DNA of 64,000 bases, from the NCBI RefSeq assembly GCF_000684975.1, contig NZ_BAXZ01000003.1:186001-250000 (forward strand), given 5' to 3'. This document shows, in pieces, positions 36,285-44,155 of the stretch. The stretch comes from Paraburkholderia acidipaludis NBRC 101816 (GTDB lineage: Bacteria; Pseudomonadota; Gammaproteobacteria; Burkholderiales; Burkholderiaceae). Position numbers and translations under genes: made by a program. A model generated the notes under the pieces. The model saw only the letters and a program-made list of their open reading frames with translations. It was not told the DNA's origin and did not search any database. The first letter of the stretch is position 1, and each line of letters opens with the position of its first letter.

Positions 36285-36365
36285 GTTCTGTGCGCTCGCG
36301 CGCATGGCGGCTCTCATGGCCCCTGGCCGGACGGTCCGGATGCGCGCCAGCCTGTGAGAATCGGC

Positions 36366-36371
36366 TATAGT
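36366..36371 (+). promoter_or_regulatory. Candidate -10 element for hfq
   Basis: TATAGT lies 77 bases before the hfq ATG and would give a leader of about 70 bases. No clear -35 is visible. Confidence 0.4.
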
Positions 36372-36447
36372 GTAGCGATTGGGTGCCGGATTTCTTTTTC
36401 TTCGGCCCCAATCCAAGTTAAACCTGCAAAAAAATACGGAGTTTGCT

Positions 36448-36684
36448 ATGAGCAACAAAGGGCAATTGTTACAAGACCCGTTTTTGAACGCGCTGCGCAA
36501 GGAGCACGTGCCTGTTTCGATCTATCTGGTCAACGGCATCAAGCTTCAAGGGAACATTGAATCGTTCGACCAGTACGTCGTGTTGCTCCGTAATACGGTT
36601 ACACAGATGGTGTACAAGCACGCCATTTCCACGGTCGTGCCCGCTCGTCCGGTGAACTTCCACCCGGACACGGAAGCGTCCTGA
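36448..36684 (+). CDS. hfq: RNA-binding chaperone Hfq
   Basis: Hexameric Sm-like protein that pairs small RNAs with mRNAs. The product is 78 residues from the ATG at 36448, with ACGGAGT upstream. The Sm1 motif includes YLVNGIKLQG and the Sm2 motif YKHAISTVVP. The N-terminal KGQLLQDPFLNALRKE is nearly identical to enteric Hfq. It is followed by a strong hairpin and hflX. Confidence 0.98.
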   Translation: MSNKGQLLQDPFLNALRKEHVPVSIYLVNGIKLQGNIESFDQYVVLLRNTVTQMVYKHAISTVVPARPVNFHPDTEAS

Positions 36685-36692
36685 TCCACGGT

Positions 36693-36744
36693 ACGGCCGG
36701 TCCGGAGCGCCGCCAGGGCGAGCCGGACCGGCCGTTTTCATTTT
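36693..36744 (+). terminator. Strong stem-loop with U-tract between hfq and hflX
   Basis: A perfect 13-bp stem, 36693-36705 with 36723-36735, closes a loop holding a smaller CGCC/GGCG stem. TTTTCATTTT follows at 36735-36744. It would end hfq transcription, or act as a partial attenuator ahead of hflX. Confidence 0.8.
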
Positions 36745-37951
36745 GACATCCGCTAATTTGACCAACGCCGCACTTGTCGGCATCGACTTCGGCAAGACCG
36801 ATTTCGACGCCAGCCTCGAAGAACTCAGCCTGCTCGCACAGAGTGCGGGCGCCAATCCCGCCGTCACGCTCACCGGCCGACGCTCGAGCCCCGATGCCGC
36901 CATGTTCATCGGCAGCGGCAAGGCCGACGAACTGCGTCTTGCCTGCGAGGCGAACGACGTCGAAATCGTCATCTTCAATCACGCACTGTCGCCCGCCCAG
37001 CAACGCAATCTGGAGCGCACGCTGGACCGCCGCGTGGTGGATCGCACGAGCCTCATTCTCGACATCTTCGCGCAGCGCGCCCGCAGCCACGAAGGCAAGC
37101 TGCAGGTCGAGCTCGCGCAGCTGCAGTATCTCGCCACGCGCCTCGTGCGCGCATGGACCCACCTCGAGCGCCAGAAGGGCGGTATCGGTCTGCGCGGCCC
37201 CGGCGAAACGCAGCTCGAAACCGACCGCCGGCTGATCGGCGAGCGCATCAAGATGCTGCAGGGGCGGCTCGCCAAACTGCGCCGTCAGCACGGCACGCAG
37301 CGGCGCCAGCGTCAGCGCAACCAGACCATGTCGGTGTCGCTCGTCGGCTATACGAACGCGGGCAAGTCCACGCTCTTCAATGCGCTGACGAAGGCGCAGG
37401 CGTATGCCGCCGACCAGCTGTTCGCGACGCTCGATACCACGTCGCGGCGCGTCTGGCTGGGCGGCGAGGTCGGGCAGATCGTGCTCTCGGATACGGTCGG
37501 ATTCATCCGCGAGCTGCCGCACCAGCTCGTCGCCGCGTTTCGCGCGACGCTCGAAGAAACCGTGCAGGCCGATCTTTTGCTGCACGTCGTGGACGCGTCG
37601 AGTTCCGTGCGCCTCGATCAGATCGATCAGGTGAACGCGGTGCTGCACGAGATCGGCGCAGATACGATCCGCCAGGTGCTGGTATTCAACAAGATCGACG
37701 CGGTACCCGAACTGGCGGCCCGCGGCGGGACGGTCGAGCGGGACGAATATGGTAATATTTCGCGCGTCTTTTTGAGCGCGCGCACGGGCGTCGGACTGGA
37801 TGCGCTGCGCGCCGCCATTGCCGAAATCGCGGCGGCTGAACCGATGAACAACGGGATGACCAGCGCGATCGCCGACGCGTCACAACCGCTCGCCGCCGAC
37901 TGGAACGCGGTGCCCCACGAATCTCGCAGGGAATCGGAACACGGCCACTGA
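36743..37951 (+). CDS. hflX: Ribosome-associated GTPase HflX
   Basis: GTPase that splits stalled 70S ribosomes. The product is about 402 residues. An N-terminal HflX domain (TGRRSSPDAAMFIGSGKADEL) is followed by a coiled linker with GGIGLRGPGETQLETDRR and a G domain with GYTNAGKST, DTVGFIRELP and NKID. The start must be TTG, at 36743 or 36758, since no ATG comes before residue about 54. Neither has a visible ribosome site, and the first lies in the U-tract of the preceding hairpin. Confidence 0.93.
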   Translation: MTSANLTNAALVGIDFGKTDFDASLEELSLLAQSAGANPAVTLTGRRSSPDAAMFIGSGKADELRLACEANDVEIVIFNHALSPAQQRNLERTLDRRVVDRTSLILDIFAQRARSHEGKLQVELAQLQYLATRLVRAWTHLERQKGGIGLRGPGETQLETDRRLIGERIKMLQGRLAKLRRQHGTQRRQRQRNQTMSVSLVGYTNAGKSTLFNALTKAQAYAADQLFATLDTTSRRVWLGGEVGQIVLSDTVGFIRELPHQLVAAFRATLEETVQADLLLHVVDASSSVRLDQIDQVNAVLHEIGADTIRQVLVFNKIDAVPELAARGGTVERDEYGNISRVFLSARTGVGLDALRAAIAEIAAAEPMNNGMTSAIADASQPLAADWNAVPHESRRESEHGH

Positions 37952-38032
37952 CGCCGTGCCCGGCGCCGGCCGGTGGAGGCGGGCGCGGCCCGCACGCATT
38001 GATCCGCTGTCTACTCTGGTGAACGAACACAG

Positions 38033-39448
38033 GTGAACGATTACAACAAGCGGTCTGGCTGGCAGCGCGCGCGCACCCTCTTCTCGCTGAACGACCCCCG
38101 TTGGGGGCGCGGTGACGGCGACGGCCAGCGCACGGACGAGTCGCGCCGGCCGCCGGGCAAGAACGGCAACGGCAATGGCGATGGCCCGCCCGACCTCGAC
38201 GAGATGTGGCGCGATTTCAATCGCCGGCTCTCGGCGTTCTTCGGCCGCAAGGGCAAGGGGCCCGGCGGCCTCGGCTCGCGTCCCGACAACGGCAACGGCG
38301 CGCGCATCGGCGTCGGCATCGTGATTGGCGTGCTCATTGCGATCTACGTGGGCAGCGGCGTCTATGTCATCCAGGAGGGGCAGGCCGGCGTGGTGCTGCA
38401 GTTCGGCCAGTACCGGCAGACCGTCGGGGAAGGCGTCCACTGGCGCCTGCCGTATCCGTTCCAGACGCATGAGGTGGTGAACGTCGGACAGATCCGCTCG
38501 GTCGAGATCGGCCGCAGCAATCTCGTGCGCCCGGCCAACGTCAAGGACGCGTCCGTGCTCACGCACGACGGCGACATGCTCGACGTGCGCTTCACGGTGC
38601 AATACCAGGTGAAGCAGCCTACCGACTATCTGTTCCAGAGCGTCGACCCGGACCTCGCCGTCACGCAGGCCGCGCAGGCCGCAGTGCGTACGGTGGTCGG
38701 CGCGCGCAGCACGAACGACCTGCTGTATGCCGACCGCGAACCGATCCGCGCGCAGCTCGCCGACGCGATCCAGCATTCGCTCGACGAGGCGAAGACCGGG
38801 CTCGGCGTGACCGGCGTCACGATCCAGAGCGTGCAGGCGCCCGACCAGGTGCAGGCGGCTTTCGACGATGCGGCCAAGGCGCACCAGGACCGCGAACGCG
38901 CGAAGCGCGACGCGCAGGCCTACGCCGACGAGCTGCTGCCGCGCGCGCAGGCGGACGGTGCCCGTCTGATCGACGACGCGAAGGCTTATAGCGAACGCGT
39001 GGTTGCCGAAGCTCAGGGCGACGCGGACCGCTTCATGCAGGTCTACGCGCAGTACGCGAAGGCCCCGGCCGTGATTCGCGAGCGCATGTATCTGGAGACC
39101 ATGCAGCATATCTACTCGAATACGACGAAGGTGTTCGTCGACAGCAAGTCCGGCAACAACGTGATCTATCTGCCGCTCGACAAGATCGTCGACGCGACGC
39201 GTCAGCGTGCCGCCGCCGCGGCGTCGGGTGCCGCGCCGGCCGCTTCGGAAGCGTCGCCCGCGGCGGCGCCCGCCTCGAGCGATGCGCAGCCGCAAGGCGC
39301 CCAGGACGGCGCGCAGCAGCAGGGCACCGCAGAACCGGCCACCGCCGCCTCCGCGCCTTCAGCCAGCGACGCCGCTGCGGCCGCGAGCGACGCATTGCGT
39401 TCGCGCGATGCGTTCCGCAGCCGCACTCGCGAAGACGACGTGCAATAA
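38033..39448 (+). CDS. hflK: FtsH protease modulator HflK
   Basis: SPFH/prohibitin-family membrane protein that forms a cage with HflC around FtsH. The product is 471 residues. A Gly/Asn/Pro-rich cytoplasmic N-terminus (residues 1-85) precedes a membrane helix at about 87-110 and the SPFH domain. The C-terminal 75 residues are Ala/Ser/Gln-rich low complexity. The start is GTG at 38033. It lies 81 bases after hflX and 13 bases before hflC. Confidence 0.93.
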   Translation: MNDYNKRSGWQRARTLFSLNDPRWGRGDGDGQRTDESRRPPGKNGNGNGDGPPDLDEMWRDFNRRLSAFFGRKGKGPGGLGSRPDNGNGARIGVGIVIGVLIAIYVGSGVYVIQEGQAGVVLQFGQYRQTVGEGVHWRLPYPFQTHEVVNVGQIRSVEIGRSNLVRPANVKDASVLTHDGDMLDVRFTVQYQVKQPTDYLFQSVDPDLAVTQAAQAAVRTVVGARSTNDLLYADREPIRAQLADAIQHSLDEAKTGLGVTGVTIQSVQAPDQVQAAFDDAAKAHQDRERAKRDAQAYADELLPRAQADGARLIDDAKAYSERVVAEAQGDADRFMQVYAQYAKAPAVIRERMYLETMQHIYSNTTKVFVDSKSGNNVIYLPLDKIVDATRQRAAAAASGAAPAASEASPAAAPASSDAQPQGAQDGAQQQGTAEPATAASAPSASDAAAAASDALRSRDAFRSRTREDDVQ

Positions 39449-39461
39449 CGGAGCGCACCCC

Positions 39462-40361
39462 ATGAACCGAATCATTGCGCTCGTCGTTGTCGTTGTCGTG
39501 GCCGCGCTCGTTGCCTCGTCGTCGGTGTTCGTCGTCGATCCGCGTCACGTTGCCGTCGTTTCGTCCTCGGGCGGCAGCCCGGCGACGCTCGCGGGGCCGG
39601 GGCTGCATGTGAAGCTGCCGCCGCCGTTCCAGACCGCGACCTACATCGATACCCGCGTCCAGGCGTTCGACGCGCCCGATGCGGACCGCTACACGACGTC
39701 CGACAAAACGGAACTGCTCGTGAACCCGGTGATCCGCTACCGTATCGCCGACCCGCTCAAGCTCTTTGCCGCGACGAAGGGCGATCCGCAGACGCTCGCC
39801 GACCGGCTCGCCTCGCTGTCGCGCGACGCGCTTTCCGACGCGTTCTCGAAGGTCACGCTGACCGCTGCGCTCGCGCAGCAGGAAGCCGTCGCCAACGGCG
39901 CGCGCGACGCGCTGCGCGAGGCGGCGGCGCCGCTCGGCATCGACGTGATCGACATCGAACTCACGCGCGTCGACTATCCGCCCGAACTTGCGGATGTCGT
40001 CTACAAGCGCATGAGCGCCGCACGCGAGCAGGCCGCCGCCGCCGAGCGCGCGCAGGGCGCCGCCGAGGCGCAGCAGATCAAGGACGATGCCGAGCGCAAG
40101 CAGCAGGGCGTGGCGGCGGATGCCTATGCGCAGGCGCAGGCCATCAAGGGCGAAGGCGACGGCAAGGCCGCCGCGATCGCCGCCGAGGCCTTTGGCCGCG
40201 ACCCGCAGTTCTACCAGTTCTATCAGAGCATGCAGGCGTTGCGCGACAGCTTCAAACCCGGCGACGTCGTCGTGGTCGATTCGTCGAGCGACTTTTTCCG
40301 CTTCATGCGCGGCCCGAACGGCGATACGGCGCCGGCAGCGGCTCCTGAGCACAAACACTAA
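39462..40361 (+). CDS. hflC: FtsH protease modulator HflC
   Basis: Partner of HflK. The product is 299 residues from the ATG at 39462, with an N-terminal membrane helix (IIALVVVVVVAALVA) and the SPFH domain (FVVDPRHVAVV onward). A coiled Ala/Glu-rich stretch with AEAQQIKDDAERK and a YQFYQSMQALRDSF segment near the C-terminus follow. It lies 13 bases after hflK. Confidence 0.94.
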   Translation: MNRIIALVVVVVVAALVASSSVFVVDPRHVAVVSSSGGSPATLAGPGLHVKLPPPFQTATYIDTRVQAFDAPDADRYTTSDKTELLVNPVIRYRIADPLKLFAATKGDPQTLADRLASLSRDALSDAFSKVTLTAALAQQEAVANGARDALREAAAPLGIDVIDIELTRVDYPPELADVVYKRMSAAREQAAAAERAQGAAEAQQIKDDAERKQQGVAADAYAQAQAIKGEGDGKAAAIAAEAFGRDPQFYQFYQSMQALRDSFKPGDVVVVDSSSDFFRFMRGPNGDTAPAAAPEHKH

Positions 40362-40394
40362 ACGAGACACCGCGCGCACGGCGCGTTCTTTGGC

Positions 40395-40586
40395 ATGAAC
40401 CTGGCTGGCTCCCTGTTGCTCGCGATCGCGCTGATGCTGATTATCGAGGGCATGTTCCCGTTCGTTTTTCCGACGGCCTGGCGCGATACGTTTCGTCGAA
40501 TCGCCGAGCGGCCGCCGCATCACATCCGGATCGGCGGGCTGATCGTGATGGGCCTCGGCCTCGTGATCCTGATGCTCGCAACCTGA
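40395..40586 (+). CDS. DUF2065 small membrane protein (YjeT-like)
   Basis: A 63-residue protein with two hydrophobic helices, at about residues 5-22 and 43-61, and a short polar loop (RDTFRRIAERPPHHIRIGG). It matches the DUF2065/YjeT family, which normally sits just after hflC. The function is unknown. It ends 28 bases before hisZ. Confidence 0.85.
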   Translation: MNLAGSLLLAIALMLIIEGMFPFVFPTAWRDTFRRIAERPPHHIRIGGLIVMGLGLVILMLAT

Positions 40587-40614
40587 TTGCCTTCACAGTA
40601 GTAGGACTCAACCG

Positions 40615-41766
40615 ATGTCGACCTGGTTACTTCCCGAGAATATTGCGGACGTGCTGCCGTCCGAGGCGCGCAAGATCGAAGAATTGCGCCGCCGCCTGCT
40701 GGACCGCTTCCGCGCATATGGCTACGAGATGGTCATGCCGCCGCTGCTCGAATATCTCGAGTCGCTGCTCACAGGCGCCGGGCGCGACCTGAACCTGCGC
40801 ACGTTCAAGCTCGTCGATCAGTTGTCGGGCCGCACGCTCGGCCTGCGCGCGGACATCACGCCGCAGGTGGCGCGTATCGACGCGCACTTGCTGAACCGCC
40901 AGGGCGTGACGCGCCTGTGCTACGCGGGCAACGTGCTGCATACGCGTCCGCGCGGCCTGCATGCCACGCGCGAGCAGATCCAGATCGGCGCCGAAATCTA
41001 TGGCCATGCGGGGCTCGAAGCCGACCTCGAAATCCAGCAATTGCTGCTCGACGCGCTGCGTCTCGCGGGCCTTGCCAAGGTGCGTCTCGACCTGTCCCAT
41101 GCGGGCGTGCTCGCGGCGCTGGTCGAAGCCGATCCGGCCGTAGCGGCGCTTGGCGACGCGCTCCATGAAGCGCTGGCAGGCAAGGACGTGCCGCGCCTCG
41201 CCGAGCTGACCGAGGCGCTCGCGCCGCTCACGCGCGACGCGCTCCGTGCGCTGCCCTCGCTCTACGGCGACGCCGGCGTGCTGGCGCAGGCGCGCACGCG
41301 CCTGCCGGCGCTGCCGGGCATCGCGCGCGCGCTGGACGATCTGGCATTCCTCGTGAACGAGATCGACGGTGCGGAACTGATGATCGACCTCGCCGATCTG
41401 GGCGGCTATGCCTATCACAGCGGCGTGATGTTCTCGGCCTACGTGGACGGCGTGCCGAACGCCGTGGCGCGCGGCGGCCGTTACGACAAGGTGGGCGAGG
41501 CCTATGGCCGCGCGCGTGCCGCAACGGGCTTCTCGCTCGACCTGCGCGAAGTGGCCCGTATTTCGCCCGTTGAGGCGCGCAGCAGCGCCATTCTCGCGCC
41601 CTGGCGGCACGACGAGGCCCTGCGCACTGCCGTAGCGGCGCTGCGCGACGCGGGCGAGGTCGTGATCCAGGCGCTACCGGGCCACGAGCACGATATGGAC
41701 GAATTCGCGTTCGACCGCGTGCTGATCGAGCGCAACGGGACCTGGGTGGTCGAGGCGCGCGCCTGA
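40615..41766 (+). CDS. hisZ: ATP phosphoribosyltransferase regulatory subunit HisZ
   Basis: A catalytically inactive HisRS paralogue that assembles with short-form HisG to start histidine synthesis. The product is 383 residues. It opens WLLPENIADVLPSEA and has the HisRS-like region TFKLVDQLSGRTLGLRADITPQVARID. The position between DUF2065 and purA is the beta-proteobacterial location and excludes a true hisS, which is present elsewhere in this window. Confidence 0.94.
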   Translation: MSTWLLPENIADVLPSEARKIEELRRRLLDRFRAYGYEMVMPPLLEYLESLLTGAGRDLNLRTFKLVDQLSGRTLGLRADITPQVARIDAHLLNRQGVTRLCYAGNVLHTRPRGLHATREQIQIGAEIYGHAGLEADLEIQQLLLDALRLAGLAKVRLDLSHAGVLAALVEADPAVAALGDALHEALAGKDVPRLAELTEALAPLTRDALRALPSLYGDAGVLAQARTRLPALPGIARALDDLAFLVNEIDGAELMIDLADLGGYAYHSGVMFSAYVDGVPNAVARGGRYDKVGEAYGRARAATGFSLDLREVARISPVEARSSAILAPWRHDEALRTAVAALRDAGEVVIQALPGHEHDMDEFAFDRVLIERNGTWVVEARA

Positions 41767-41828
41767 GCGTGAGAGGAACAAGCGCCCGAGCGTCCGAACC
41801 CGCCCAGGCCGTTGAGAGATAAGGAAAA

Positions 41829-41880
41829 TTCCCGCTATTTCGGGAAAAAAAGCGGGCTCGCGCCCGAACCCAGGTAGAAT
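41829..41880 (+). promoter_or_regulatory. hisZ-purA region with three overlapping stems and a -10 element
   Basis: Three alternative pairings are visible: 41829-41834 with 41841-41846, 41831-41836 with 41851-41856, and 41853-41857 with 41862-41866. They are mutually exclusive in series. A TAGAAT -10 hexamer at 41875-41880 would start purA transcription near 41887, leaving a leader of about 21 bases. The stems could matter only for readthrough from hisZ. Confidence 0.4.
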
Positions 41881-41907
41881 ACGTTTTTAACCAGCTAACG
41901 AAACACC

Positions 41908-43254
41908 ATGTCTGCCAGCGCAGTGAATGTAACCCCGGGGCGCAACGTCGTCGTCGTGGGCACCCAGTGGGGAGATGAAGGCAAGGGCAAGATCGTCGAC
42001 TGGCTGACGGACCACGCGCAAGGCGTGGTGCGCTTCCAGGGCGGTCACAACGCCGGCCACACGCTCATCATCGGCGGCAAGAAGACCATTCTTCGCCTCA
42101 TTCCGTCGGGCATCATGCGCGCGGGCGTTGCCTGCTACATCGGCAACGGCGTGGTGTTGTCGCCCGAAGCCCTGTTCAAGGAAATCGGCGAACTCGAAAG
42201 CGCGGGCATCGACGTCCAGAAGCGCCTCTTCATTTCCGACGCGACCACGCTGATCCTGCCGTATCACATCGCCATCGACCAGGCGCGCGAAGCAAAGCGC
42301 GGCGCCGCGAAGATCGGCACCACCGGCCGCGGTATTGGCCCGGCGTACGAAGACAAGGTCGCGCGCCGCGGCATGCGCGTGCAGGATCTGTTCGAGCCGG
42401 AACTGTTCGCCGAGCGCCTGCGCGACAACCTCGACTACCACAACTTCGTGCTCACGCAGTACCTGGGCGCGGCGCCCGTGGACTTCCAGCAGACGCTCGA
42501 CACGATGCTGAGCTACGCCGACCGTCTGAAGCCGATGGTAACGGACGTTTCGCGTCGCCTTTATGACGTCAACCGTTCGGGCGGCAGCCTGCTGTTCGAA
42601 GGCGCGCAGGGCACGCTGCTCGACATCGATCACGGCACCTATCCGTACGTCACGTCGAGCAACTGCGTGGCGGGCGCGGCATCGGCTGGCGCGGGCGTAG
42701 GCCCCCAGCAGCTCAGCTACATCCTCGGCATCACGAAGGCGTATTGCACGCGTGTCGGCTCGGGCCCGTTCCCGAGCGAGCTCTACGACGCCGACAACGC
42801 CGACCGCCAGGAAGAAGTCGGCCTCACGCTCGCTAAGGTCGGCAAGGAATTCGGTTCGGTCACGGGCCGTCCGCGCCGCACGGGCTGGCTCGACGCCGCC
42901 GCGCTGCGCCGTTCGATCCAGATCAACGGCGTGACGGGCCTGTGCATCACGAAGCTCGACGTGCTCGACGGCCTCGACGAAGTGAAGCTCTGCGTGGGTT
43001 ACAAGGTAAGCGGCAAGGATGTCGACATTCTGCCGCGCGGCGCCTCGCAGGTCGCGGAGTGCGAGCCGGTCTACGAAACTTTCCCGGGCTGGAAGGAAAG
43101 CACGATCGGCATTACGCAGTGGGACGCGCTGCCGAAGAGCGCGCAGGCCTACCTCACGCGCGTGCAGGAAGTGGCAGGCGTGCCGATCGACATGGTGTCG
43201 ACCGGTCCCGATCGCGACGAGACGATCCTGCTGCGTCATCCGTTCAAGGCGTAA
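41908..43254 (+). CDS. purA: Adenylosuccinate synthase
   Basis: Makes adenylosuccinate from IMP, aspartate and GTP, the first committed step to AMP. The product is 448 residues. The motifs WGDEGKGK, GGHNAGHT, GTTGRGIGPAYEDK and FEGAQGTLLDIDHGTYPYVTSS are present, the last two cited in part. It is followed 14 bases later by a purine-type phosphoribosyltransferase gene. Confidence 0.98.
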   Translation: MSASAVNVTPGRNVVVVGTQWGDEGKGKIVDWLTDHAQGVVRFQGGHNAGHTLIIGGKKTILRLIPSGIMRAGVACYIGNGVVLSPEALFKEIGELESAGIDVQKRLFISDATTLILPYHIAIDQAREAKRGAAKIGTTGRGIGPAYEDKVARRGMRVQDLFEPELFAERLRDNLDYHNFVLTQYLGAAPVDFQQTLDTMLSYADRLKPMVTDVSRRLYDVNRSGGSLLFEGAQGTLLDIDHGTYPYVTSSNCVAGAASAGAGVGPQQLSYILGITKAYCTRVGSGPFPSELYDADNADRQEEVGLTLAKVGKEFGSVTGRPRRTGWLDAAALRRSIQINGVTGLCITKLDVLDGLDEVKLCVGYKVSGKDVDILPRGASQVAECEPVYETFPGWKESTIGITQWDALPKSAQAYLTRVQEVAGVPIDMVSTGPDRDETILLRHPFKA

Positions 43255-43268
43255 GAGGGTAGCGCACG

Positions 43269-43844
43269 ATGATTCAGATGACGGACCCGCGCAACGACGA
43301 AAAGAACCTGTGGGTCGGCTGGGACGAGTACCACCGGCTGATCGAGCTGCTCGCGCTCGCAGTGCACGAATCGCGCTGGAAGTTCGACCAGATCCTGTGC
43401 CTCGCGCGCGGCGGATTGCGCGTGGGCGACCAGCTTTCGCGCATCTACGACCTGCCGCTCGCGATCCTCGCGACCAGTTCGTATCGCGAAGCCGCCGGCA
43501 CGCAGCAGGGTGATCTCGATATCGCGCAATACATCACGATGACGCGCGGCGAGCTTGCGGGCAACGTGCTGCTCGTCGACGATCTCGTCGACTCGGGCGT
43601 CACGCTCGCGCGCGTGCAGCAGCACCTCAAGGATCGTTATCCGGCTGTGACGGGCGTGCGTTCGGCGGTGCTGTGGTACAAGGGCTGCTCGAAGGTGAAG
43701 CCCGACTACTTCGTGCAGCATCTGCCGACCAATCCGTGGATTCACCAGCCATTCGAGGAGTGGGACACGGTGCGCCCGCACAATCTGGGCGCGTGGATCA
43801 AGCGCGGCCTGCAGCAGGCGAACGCAGCCGAATCGCAGTCCTGA
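43269..43844 (+). CDS. Purine-type phosphoribosyltransferase
   Basis: A 191-residue type I phosphoribosyltransferase. The PRPP-binding loop is VLLVDDLVDSGVTL near residue 98. The hood region and the FDQILCLARGGLRVG segment resemble hypoxanthine/xanthine phosphoribosyltransferases. Position directly after purA supports a role in purine salvage, but the base used is not determined. It ends about 90 bases before a strong terminator. Confidence 0.88.
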   Translation: MIQMTDPRNDEKNLWVGWDEYHRLIELLALAVHESRWKFDQILCLARGGLRVGDQLSRIYDLPLAILATSSYREAAGTQQGDLDIAQYITMTRGELAGNVLLVDDLVDSGVTLARVQQHLKDRYPAVTGVRSAVLWYKGCSKVKPDYFVQHLPTNPWIHQPFEEWDTVRPHNLGAWIKRGLQQANAAESQS

Positions 43845-44155
43845 CGAACGTGAGGGCGCGAGACAAGGTTTGTTGTGAGTGCAACCAATCGTGCCCAGCC
43901 TCACCCAATGAGCCCTCTGCGCCGGCCATGCAAAACGGAGCCTTTCGAGGCTCCGTTTTTTTGCATGACGTTTTCGTGTCGGGGCGATGCAAATGCCCGG
44001 ATGAACACGTGAGGATAGATGGAATGGGGGGCAATGCTACACTTCGCCGGAATGGACGACGTGGCATGACCACAACGGGTGTCGTTGGGGTCACGTAGCC
44101 GGTTTAGAATAGCGGTCGCTTTTATTTTCCGCCTCGAAAACGGATCTCCGCGTAT
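43845..44155. other. Intergenic region before kup
   Basis: A 311-base gap. It holds the terminator at 43928-43965 and a candidate kup -10 element TAGAAT at 44105-44110, which predicts a leader of about 39 bases. The 140 bases between them contain no gene or structure I can support. Confidence 0.6.
43928..43965. terminator. Intrinsic terminator after the phosphoribosyltransferase gene
   Basis: CGGAGCC (43936-43942) pairs with GGCTCCG (43949-43955) around TTTCGA, flanked by A-rich and T-rich tracts and an outer ATGCAA/TTGCAT pair. It is likely active on both strands. Confidence 0.92.
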
